Source of the DNA: Pseudomonadota bacterium | GTDB lineage: Bacteria; Pseudomonadota; Alphaproteobacteria; Rhizobiales; Xanthobacteraceae | Assembly: GCA_023391175.1 (NCBI GenBank) | Contig: JAEWBL010000517.1 | Coordinates: 1-7,586 of the forward strand | Direction: 5' to 3' | Length of the DNA stretch: 7,586 bases | Shown here: positions 1 to 6,041 of the stretch, in pieces | Layout of the letters: every line of letters starts with the position of its first letter | Position numbering within the stretch: the stretch's first letter is position 1 | The notes under the pieces: generated by a model | What the model saw: only the letters and a program-made list of their open reading frames with translations | What the model was told of the DNA's origin: nothing | Databases searched by the model: none | Position numbers and translations under genes: made by a program

Positions 1-119
1 GACGCATGGTCCTGCCAGAACTTCATGTATTGCCGGGTGCCCTTCTCGACGCGGCCGTTGCCGTAATTGATGTCGCCGTTGGCGCGGACGATAATGTCGG
101 CGACCGGCAGGTTGAACCA
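1..119 (-). pseudogene. NrtA-type nitrate-binding protein, internal/C-terminal fragment (inverted copy)
   Basis: Read on the minus strand from about base 119 leftward, this gives an uninterrupted peptide starting WFNLPVADIIVRANGDINYG and continuing through GNGRVEK and QYMKFWQDHAS to the window edge. It aligns with the plus-strand NrtA fragment that begins at base 121 (shared GDINYGNGRV and QYMKFW-DHAS), so it is the same region of a periplasmic nitrate/nitrite-binding protein of the NrtA/CmpA type. The fragment has no 5' part of its own. Upstream of base 120 on this strand the sequence becomes the antisense of the other NrtA copy, and the frame reaches a stop at 149-147 after an ATG at 146-144. 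The gene continues beyond the left edge, so its 3' end is unseen. It differs from the plus copy at roughly a quarter of bases, so it is a paralogue or a copy from another strain rather than an identical duplicate. Either the rearrangement is real or this is an assembly junction. Confidence 0.75.
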
Positions 120-239
120 TTGCCGCCTGCCGACGATCTCCGACATCTACGGCCGCGCCATCGGCGACATCAATTACGGCAACGGCCGCGTGGTGAAGAA
201 TTCCGACCAGTACATGAAGTTCTGGATGGACCACGCCTC
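1..239. repeat. Imperfect inverted repeat centred on base 120 (NrtA fold-back)
   Basis: Base i pairs with base 240-i. By hand count about 90 of 119 positions are complementary. This includes an unbroken 30-base arm (49-78 with 162-191) and a 15-base arm (15-29 with 211-225). Matching is weakest for the roughly 18 bases either side of the centre. Both arms encode the same NrtA segment, in opposite directions, with no spacer. The structure is explained by two homologous genes joined head to head, not by a transposon end or terminator. Confidence 0.9.
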
Positions 240-510
240 CTATCCCTTCCGCAGCCATGATGCCTGGTTCATCACCGAGGACATCCGCTGGGGCAAGTTC
301 GAGCCCACGACGGACATCAACGCCCTCGTCGCCAAGGTGAACCGCGAGGAAATCTGGCGCGAGGCGGCCAAGGAGCTGGGCGTCGCCGCCAGCGACATTC
401 CCGCCACCTCCTCGCGCGGCAAGGAAACCTTCTTCGACGGCAAGGTCTTCGATCCCGCCGATCCGCAGGCCTACCTCAAGAGCCTCGGCATCAAGCGCGT
501 CGACGCCTGA
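121..510 (+). pseudogene. nrtA: NrtA nitrate/nitrite ABC transporter substrate-binding protein, 5'-truncated
   Basis: This is the C-terminal ~129 residues of an NrtA-family periplasmic solute-binding protein, which captures nitrate or nitrite for the NrtBC importer. Family hallmarks are GDINYGNGR, QYMKFWMDHASYPF, SHDAWFITEDIRWGKFEP, a SSRGKETFFDGKVFDP block and the terminal YLKSLGIKR. The full family protein is over 400 residues with a Tat or Sec signal, so about the first two thirds is missing. The open frame extends back to an ATG at 67, but codons 67-120 are antisense to the inverted NrtA fragment and encode nothing NrtA-like, so that start is not credible. The TGA at 508-510 is 65 bases before nrtB, as in nrtABC operons. 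As it stands the product could not be exported or bind ligand. If the junction at 120 is an assembly artefact, the true gene is probably intact. Confidence 0.85.
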
Positions 511-518
511 GCCCCAAC

Positions 519-541
519 GCCCCCTCCCGCGCGGAGGGGGC
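519..541 (+). terminator. Stem-loop between nrtA and nrtB (attenuator or processing hairpin)
   Basis: A perfect 9-bp GC-rich stem (519-527 with 533-541) closes a 5-nt loop (cgcgc) and starts 8 bases after the nrtA stop. It is followed by a short pyrimidine run (ctctt) without a proper U-tract. Hairpins at this place, after a binding-protein gene and before its permease, commonly stabilise upstream mRNA or cause partial termination so that the binding protein is made in excess. That role is inferred here; complete termination is unlikely because nrtB follows at once. Confidence 0.55.
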
Positions 542-562
542 CTCTTCCCGATATCCAGACCC

Positions 563-566
563 GGAG
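563..566 (+). promoter_or_regulatory. Ribosome binding site that favours the ATG at 576 for nrtB
   Basis: GGAG lies 9 nt before the ATG at 576 but only 3 nt before the in-frame GTG at 570. Spacing therefore favours ATG 576 as the nrtB start. Confidence 0.55.
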
Positions 567-575
567 CTTGTGCCC

Positions 576-1469
576 ATGTCCGTCACCGCCTTGAAGGAGC
601 CGCCCCGCGAGGTCCGACGCTCCGGGACAGCAGAAGTCGTCAAGATGAAACCCGTCGCCGCCCGCCGCCCCTCCCGCTGGCCGGGCTATGCCAAGTCCGT
701 CGCCGCAACCGTCATTCCGCCGCTGGTGATGGTGGTGCTGCTCGGCCTCCTGTGGGAGATCCTGTGCTCCGGGGCCGGCGCCACCCTGCCGCCGCCGAGC
801 CGCATCTGGGCGGATTCGAAGGACCTCATCCTCGATCCCTTCTTCGTCGCCGGCCCGCAGGATATCGGCCTCGGCTGGCGCGTCATGGTCTCGCTCCAGC
901 GCGTGGCGGTGGGCTTCGGCCTCGCGGCGGTGGCGGGCATCGCGCTCGGCGCCATCGTCGGCCAGTCGGTGTGGGCCATGCGCGGGCTCGATCCCATCTT
1001 CCAGGTGCTGCGCACGGTGCCGCCGCTGGCGTGGCTGCCCATCGCGCTCGCCGCCTTCCGGGACTCGAACCCCTCCGCCATCTTCGTGATCTTCATCACC
1101 GCCATCTGGCCGATCATCATCAACACGGCCGTGGGCATCCGGAACATCCCGCAGGATTACCGGAACGTCGCGCAGGTTCTGCGGCTGAACCCGCTCGAAT
1201 TCTTCTGGAAGATCATGCTGCCCTCCGCGGCGCCCTACATCTTCACCGGCCTTCGCATCGGCATCGGCCTCTCCTGGCTCGCCATCGTTGCGGCGGAGAT
1301 GCTCACCGGCGGCGTCGGCATCGGATTCTTCATCTGGGATGCGTGGAACTCCTCCCGCCTGCCCGACATCATCGTGGCCCTCGTCTACATCGGCGTCGTC
1401 GGCTTCGTGCTCGACCGCCTGGTGGCCGGCATCGGCGCCTTCGTCACCCGCGGCACGCAGGCTTCCTGA
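576..1469 (+). CDS. nrtB: NrtB, nitrate/nitrite ABC transporter permease
   Basis: A 297-residue inner-membrane permease of the NrtB/CmpB (BPD_transp_1) family, which forms the channel through which the NrtA-captured anion passes. A charged cytoplasmic N-terminus (residues 1-40) precedes the first hydrophobic segment (about 43-63). Further segments fall near 108-130, 150-160, 168-188, 224-245 and 265-290. The coupling loop at about 199-218 ends in the conserved FWKIMLPSAAPYIFTGLRI block. The usual EAA-loop glycine is absent, which I recall as normal for NrtB proteins. GLSWLAIVAAEML and GIGFFIWDAWN are further strong NrtB signatures. Start chosen at ATG 576 by ribosome-site spacing; GTG 570 would add two residues. 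It sits 32 bases before nrtC and is presumably co-transcribed and functional as a dimer with two NrtC subunits. CmpB (bicarbonate) is a close relative, but the downstream nitrite reductase argues for nitrate/nitrite. Confidence 0.93.
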   Translation: MSVTALKEPPREVRRSGTAEVVKMKPVAARRPSRWPGYAKSVAATVIPPLVMVVLLGLLWEILCSGAGATLPPPSRIWADSKDLILDPFFVAGPQDIGLGWRVMVSLQRVAVGFGLAAVAGIALGAIVGQSVWAMRGLDPIFQVLRTVPPLAWLPIALAAFRDSNPSAIFVIFITAIWPIIINTAVGIRNIPQDYRNVAQVLRLNPLEFFWKIMLPSAAPYIFTGLRIGIGLSWLAIVAAEMLTGGVGIGFFIWDAWNSSRLPDIIVALVYIGVVGFVLDRLVAGIGAFVTRGTQAS

Positions 1470-1501
1470 GCCCGCCCGACCCCATCTTCAAGGAGGCTTC
1501 G

Positions 1502-2296
<795 letters not shown>

Positions 2297-2399
2297 CAGA
2301 CAGCAGAAGCGCGGGCCTGCCCGCGCCGACCGCAGACCGCCGACACCACGCGCCGAACCGGCGCGCGGGTCCGTGCGCCCTTCATCCAGGAATTTCGCC
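2297..2399 (+). promoter_or_regulatory. nrtC-globin intergenic region with two GC-rich hairpins
   Basis: This is the longest gap between genes on the left side of the operon. It holds two potential hairpins: an 8-bp stem at 2309-2316 with 2319-2326 (7 bp if a 4-nt loop is allowed) and a 7-bp stem at 2349-2355 with 2359-2365. Neither is followed by a U-tract. I see no convincing FNR/NnrR-type dyad, sigma-54 promoter or NsrR-like site. The hairpins could modulate readthrough from nrtABC into the globin genes, or a promoter for the second half of the cluster may lie here. Both ideas are inference. Confidence 0.35.
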
Positions 2400-2831
2400 A
2401 TGAGCCTGACCCCGCACCAGATCGAATTGATCCAGGACTCGTTCCGCAAGGTGGTGCCCATCGCCGACACAGCCGCCACCGTCTTCTACGGCCGGCTGTT
2501 CGAGATCGCGCCCGAGGTGAAGCCCCTGTTCAAGGGCGACATGAGCCTCCAGGGCGCGAAGCTCATGGCGACCCTCGGCCTCGTCGTTGCCGGCCTCAGC
2601 GATTTGTCGAAGATCGTCCCGGCCGCCGAGAGCCTTGCCCGCAAGCATGTGGGCTACGGCGTGAAGGATGAGCATTACGCCCCCGTCGGCGCCGCGCTGA
2701 TCTGGACGCTGGAGCGCGGCCTTGGCCCCGACTTCACCCCGGAGACGGAGGAAGCCTGGGCAAAGGCCTATGCGATCCTTTCTTCCGTGATGATCGCCGC
2801 CGCCGCCGAAGCGCCGGTTCCGGCCGAGTGA
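2400..2831 (+). CDS. Single-domain haemoglobin, Bjgb-like
   Basis: A 143-residue cytoplasmic globin with no reductase domain attached, of the flavohaemoglobin-type single-domain class (like Vitreoscilla Vgb). Visible haem-pocket residues by alignment to Vgb/Hmp: Tyr30 at B10 (VFYGRLFE), Phe44 at CD1 (KPLFKGD), Gln51 at E7, proximal His83 at F8 (ARKHVGYG) and Tyr93 in DEHYAPVG. The H-helix glutamate that hydrogen-bonds the proximal His in Hmp is not obvious here. AGGA at 2388-2391 lies 8 bases before the ATG; the frame opens upstream at 2373 but that start has no ribosome site. The next gene follows 10 bases on, so a shared transcript with the FAD oxidoreductase is likely. In Bradyrhizobium japonicum the equivalent pair (Bjgb and Flp) sits in the nitrate assimilation operon and detoxifies nitric oxide made during nitrite reduction. 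By homology and context the same role is inferred here, with an oxygen-binding role less likely. Confidence 0.9.
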   Translation: MSLTPHQIELIQDSFRKVVPIADTAATVFYGRLFEIAPEVKPLFKGDMSLQGAKLMATLGLVVAGLSDLSKIVPAAESLARKHVGYGVKDEHYAPVGAALIWTLERGLGPDFTPETEEAWAKAYAILSSVMIAAAAEAPVPAE

Positions 2832-2836
2832 GGAGG
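2831..2836 (+). promoter_or_regulatory. Ribosome binding site for the FAD oxidoreductase, overlapping the globin stop
   Basis: AGGAGG begins on the last base of the globin TGA and stands 5 nt before the GTG at 2842. This strong site fixes a GTG start and suggests translational coupling of the two genes. Confidence 0.7.
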
Positions 2837-2841
2837 CAGGC

Positions 2842-4056
2842 GTGAGCGAGCCCCTTCTCGTCATCGGCAACGGCATGGCCGCCGCGAAGCTCTGCGAGGA
2901 GCTGACCTCCCGCGCGCTCGGCCGCCACGCCGTGGCGGTGATCGGGGCGGAGCCCTGCCTCGCCTACAATCGCGTGCTGCTCTCCGAAGTGCTCGCCGGC
3001 CACATGGCGGCTGCCGAGGCCGAGATGAAGCCCGCCCAATGGTGGCGCGCGCGGGGCGTGACCCTGCAATATGGCACCCCCGCCGCCGCGCTCGACCGCG
3101 CTGCGCGCGAAGTGGTGCTGGCCGACGGCCGCCGCCTGCCCTTCGGCAAGCTGGTGCTCGCCACCGGCTCCCACCCCATCCGCCTGCCCCTGCCGGGCAT
3201 GGAACTGCCCGGCGTCCACACCTTCCGCGACCTGAAGGACGTGGAGGCCCTGCTCTCCGCCGCCGCCGTTCCGGGCACCCGCGCCGTGGTCATCGGCGGC
3301 GGGCTGCTGGGCATCGAGGCCGCCGCGGGGCTCGCCGGCGCGGGCGTCGAGACCCGCCTCGTCCACCTCATGGACCGGCTGATGGAGCGCCAGCTCGATC
3401 TCGCGGCCGGCGCCTTCCTGAGGCGCGCGGTGGAGGCTAAGGGCATCGAGGTGCTGCTCGGCGCCGCGAGCGAGGCCATCGAAGGCGAAAGCCATGTCAC
3501 CGGCCTGCGCCTCAAGGATGGCCGCGTCCTCCCCGCAGACATTCTCGTGGTGGCCTGCGGCGTCACCCCCAATGCGGACCTCGCCCGCGCGGCGGGGCTG
3601 GAGGTGAAGCGCGGCATCGTGGTGGACGACACCCTCGCCTCGTCCGATCCCGACATCTTCGCCATCGGCGAATGCGCCGAGCATCGCGGCATGACCTACG
3701 GCCTTGTCGCCCCGACCTATGAGCAGGCCGGCGTGCTGGCCCGCCGCCTCGCGGGCGAGGATGCGCGCTATCAGGGCTCCGTCGTCTCGACCAATCTCAA
3801 GGTGTCGGGCGTGCCGGTCTTCTCCGCCGGCGACGTCACCGGCGGCGCGGGCACGGAAGACATCGTGCTCACCGATCGCGGCCTCGGCATCTACCGCCGG
3901 CTCATCGTGAAGGACGGCGTGCTCGCCGGCGCCGTGCTGTTCGGCGACACGGCGGACGGCCTCTTCTACCTCGACCTCATCACCCGCCGCACCCCCATCG
4001 CCGCCATGCGCACCGAGCTTGCGTTCGGCCGCGATGCGGTGGCCGCCGCAGCCTGA
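2842..4056 (+). CDS. FAD-dependent NAD(P)H oxidoreductase, Flp-like (NirB N-terminal half homologue)
   Basis: A 404-residue two-dinucleotide-fold flavoprotein of the Pyr_redox_2 family, most like the N-terminal part of NirB/NasB nitrite reductases. The FAD-binding fold opens with VIGNGMA (7-13) and includes LAYNRVLLSEVL (40-51), typical of NirB-type proteins. ATGS at 107-110 closes the first fold, GGGLLGIEAA (152-161) marks the NAD(P)H site, and FAIGECAEHRG (273-283) is the second FAD motif with the NirB-type ECAEHRG ending. It lacks the CxxC [2Fe-2S] domain, the sirohaem domain and any rubredoxin domain, so it is a stand-alone electron-transfer module. The C-terminal ~90 residues form the usual interface-like domain. 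In Bradyrhizobium japonicum the homologous Flp lies beside the haemoglobin Bjgb and is proposed to reduce it for NO detoxification; the same order is seen here. It could alternatively feed electrons to a nitrate reductase encoded outside the window. GTG start, strong ribosome site, 22 bases before nirA. Confidence 0.88.
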   Translation: MSEPLLVIGNGMAAAKLCEELTSRALGRHAVAVIGAEPCLAYNRVLLSEVLAGHMAAAEAEMKPAQWWRARGVTLQYGTPAAALDRAAREVVLADGRRLPFGKLVLATGSHPIRLPLPGMELPGVHTFRDLKDVEALLSAAAVPGTRAVVIGGGLLGIEAAAGLAGAGVETRLVHLMDRLMERQLDLAAGAFLRRAVEAKGIEVLLGAASEAIEGESHVTGLRLKDGRVLPADILVVACGVTPNADLARAAGLEVKRGIVVDDTLASSDPDIFAIGECAEHRGMTYGLVAPTYEQAGVLARRLAGEDARYQGSVVSTNLKVSGVPVFSAGDVTGGAGTEDIVLTDRGLGIYRRLIVKDGVLAGAVLFGDTADGLFYLDLITRRTPIAAMRTELAFGRDAVAAAA

Positions 4057-4078
4057 CAAGAAGAAGAAAGGAAACCCC

Positions 4079-5836
4079 ATGGGCGCCGATTTCACCCTCG
4101 ACCAGAAACGCTATCTGGAAGGCTTCGTCTCCGGCGCCAAGGCGGTGCAGATCGCCCGGAGCGCGCCCGCGCCCTCCGCTGCCCCCGTCGCGGAAATGAC
4201 CGGCCCGGATGCCGCGAGCCATCGCGCCATGGCCCGCACGGAAGCGGCGGGAAAGAAGCTCACTCCCGAAGAGAAGGCCAAGCGCGAGGAACTGGGCCTC
4301 GACGCCTACGACCGCATGCGCATCTCCGCCCGTGAGGGCACTTTTCCGAAGGGCCCGGACATCCTGCGCTGGAAGTATCACGGCCTGTTCTATGTCGCCC
4401 CCGCGCAGGACAGCTTCATGTGCCGCATGCGCATTCCCGGCGGCATCCTCACCCACTGGCAGTTCCGCGGCGTCGCGGACATCGCGGCGCGCCACGGCGG
4501 CGGCTACACCGACATCACCACCCGCGCCAACCTTCAGATCCGCGAGATCCCGCCCACCGACGGCATCGCCGTGCTGGAGGGGCTGGTCTCCCTCGGCCTC
4601 ACGGCCAAGGGCTCGGGCGCCGACAACATCCGCAATGTCACCGGCACCCCCACCGCCGGCATCGACCCGCAGGAACTCCTCGACACCCGGCCGCTGGCGA
4701 ACGCGTGGCACCATTACATCCTGAACAGCCGCGACATGTACGGCCTGCCGCGCAAGTTCAACGTGGCCTTCGACGGCGCCGGCACCATCGGCGCGCTGGA
4801 GGACACCAACGACATCGGCTTCCAAGCCATCGAGGTGATGGACGGCTTCGGCATCGCCCCGGGCGTGTGGCTGCGCCTCGTCTTGGGCGGCATCACCGGC
4901 CACAAGGATTTCGCCCGCGACACCGGCATCGTCGTCCGCCCCGACGAAGCGGTGGACGTGGCGGCGGCCATCGTGCGCGCCTTCATCGACACCGGCGACC
5001 GCACCGACCGCAAGAAGGCGCGGCTGAAATACGTGCTCGATTCCCTCGGCTTCGACGGCTTCCTGAAGCTGGTGGAGGACAAGCTTGGCCGCCCCTTCAC
5101 CCGCCTTGCCGCCGAGGCGGTGAAGCCGCGCGCGGAGCCGGACCGGCTGGCCCATCTCGGCGTCCATCCGCAGAAGCAGGCGGGGCTGAACTATGTGGGC
5201 GTCGCCACCCCCGTCGGCCGCATGAGCGCGGCGCAGATGCGCGGCCTCGCCGACATCTCGGCGCGCTTCGGCGATGGCGATATCCGCCTTACCGTCTGGC
5301 AGAACCTGCTCATCTCCGGCGTTGCCGATGCGGATGTGGCGGCGGTCACGGACGCGGTGGAATCGCTCGGCCTCACCACCAAGGCAACGCCGCTCCAGGC
5401 GGGCATCGTCGCCTGCACCGGGGCGAAGGGCTGCCGCTTCGCGGCGGCCGACACCAAGGGCACCGCGCGGGCGATCCTCGCCCATTGCGAAGAGCGGGTC
5501 GCCCTCGACGGGCCGGTGAACATCCATGTCACCGGCTGCCACAATTCCTGTGCCCAGCACTATATCGGCGATATCGGGCTGATCGGGGCGCGGGTGCCCG
5601 TCAATGACGACGGGGACACGGTGGACGGCTATCACATCCTCGTCGGCGGAGGCTTCGGCAGCGCGGCCGCCATCGCCCGCGAGCTTTACCAGTTCGTGCC
5701 GGCGGACGACGCCCCGGCCGTGGTGGAACGCCTGCTGAAAAGCTGGGTCGCCCATCGCGCCGCGGGCGAGACCTTCGCCGATTTCACCCGCCGCCTCGAC
5801 CCCGACGCGCTGAAGGCGCTGGCGGCGGCGGCATGA
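4079..5836 (+). CDS. nirA: NirA, assimilatory nitrite reductase (sirohaem, [4Fe-4S])
   Basis: A 585-residue cytoplasmic enzyme that reduces nitrite to ammonium with six electrons. It has the duplicated NIR_SIR half-domain plan. The first ferredoxin-like and catalytic half runs about 75-345, with MRIPGGILTHWQFR (117-130) and TTRANLQIREI (147-157). The second half runs about 360-575. The bridged sirohaem/[4Fe-4S] ligands are Cys446 and Cys452 (CTGAKGC) and Cys487 and Cys491 (TGCHNSCAQ). GLPRKFNVAF has Lys226 and Asn228; Asn at the second place is the nitrite reductase form (Lys224/Asn226 in spinach enzyme), where sulfite reductases carry Lys. This supports nitrite over sulfite as substrate. Residues 1-19 carry FTLDQKRYLEGFVSG, a motif shared with the downstream reductase, followed by an Ala/Pro-rich linker (about 28-60). 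Start ATG 4079 follows AGGA (4069-4072) by 6 bases; the frame is open back to 4019 but that overlaps the previous gene. The stop overlaps an ATG (ATGA, 5833-5836). Confidence 0.94.
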   Translation: MGADFTLDQKRYLEGFVSGAKAVQIARSAPAPSAAPVAEMTGPDAASHRAMARTEAAGKKLTPEEKAKREELGLDAYDRMRISAREGTFPKGPDILRWKYHGLFYVAPAQDSFMCRMRIPGGILTHWQFRGVADIAARHGGGYTDITTRANLQIREIPPTDGIAVLEGLVSLGLTAKGSGADNIRNVTGTPTAGIDPQELLDTRPLANAWHHYILNSRDMYGLPRKFNVAFDGAGTIGALEDTNDIGFQAIEVMDGFGIAPGVWLRLVLGGITGHKDFARDTGIVVRPDEAVDVAAAIVRAFIDTGDRTDRKKARLKYVLDSLGFDGFLKLVEDKLGRPFTRLAAEAVKPRAEPDRLAHLGVHPQKQAGLNYVGVATPVGRMSAAQMRGLADISARFGDGDIRLTVWQNLLISGVADADVAAVTDAVESLGLTTKATPLQAGIVACTGAKGCRFAAADTKGTARAILAHCEERVALDGPVNIHVTGCHNSCAQHYIGDIGLIGARVPVNDDGDTVDGYHILVGGGFGSAAAIARELYQFVPADDAPAVVERLLKSWVAHRAAGETFADFTRRLDPDALKALAAAA

Positions 5837-5875
5837 ACCGCCCGGCCTCTTCCATTCGGCCGCTGCGCGACGCTG

Positions 5876-6021
5876 TGCGCTGGGCCCCGGCTCGCATTCC
5901 GCTGACGCTCCATGTGTCCGGGGCGCGAGAGCGGGCTCGTGTCCCGGCCGACTGCAACGCAGCGCAGCGCAGTGGAAGGAGAGCGGGGACCCAGCGCAAC
6001 ATGCGCGCGCCTCTGGCGCGC
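5876..6021. repeat. Structured palindromic intergenic element between nirA and the CysJ-like gene
   Basis: The ~205 bases between nirA and the next gene are dominated by nested dyads. An outer imperfect stem pairs 5876-5904 with 5970-5998; its first 18 positions pair at 16, and the rest has two mismatches and one G-T pair. Inside lies a 12-bp hairpin (5918-5929 with 5936-5947, two G-T pairs) with the six-base loop agcggg. Downstream a separate 7-bp hairpin (6005-6011 with 6015-6021) has a 3-base loop. From memory, the wording (gggacccagcgcaacatgcgcgc followed by a ggcgcgcacc arm) resembles dispersed intergenic repeats of GC-rich alphaproteobacteria, but I cannot check copy number. The element lacks a U-tract, so it is probably a mobile palindromic repeat or an mRNA stability/attenuation element rather than a terminator. 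A frame of 70 codons crosses it (5833-6045) but looks like translated repeat. Confidence 0.6.
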
Positions 6022-6041
6022 ACCGTTTCCGGATCACGCCC

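Noticed and set aside
67..510. A complete 147-residue protein starting at ATG 67
   Set aside because: The first 18 codons are antisense to the inverted NrtA fragment, carry no signal peptide and have no family match. Only the part from about base 121 is NrtA-like.
752..1501. N-terminal extension of the ATPase frame upstream of 1502
   Set aside because: This part overlaps nrtB out of frame and is Arg/His-rich. A strong ribosome site and the normal family start both point to 1502.
2297..2399. NasT-type two-hairpin leader in front of the globin gene
   Set aside because: Two hairpins are present but neither has a six-base loop with A1 and G4, and no intrinsic terminator follows.
2734..4095. Minus-strand open frame of 453 codons opposite the FAD oxidoreductase gene
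   Set aside because: Antisense shadow of a gene with two clear dinucleotide-binding folds and a strong ribosome site.
5918..5947. ANTAR-protein (NasT-type) antitermination hairpin, since the hexaloop agcggg has A at position 1 and G at position 4
   Set aside because: The known motif needs two such hairpins in a leader before a terminator. The neighbouring hairpin at 6005-6021 has no matching six-base loop and no terminator follows, so the loop match is probably chance.
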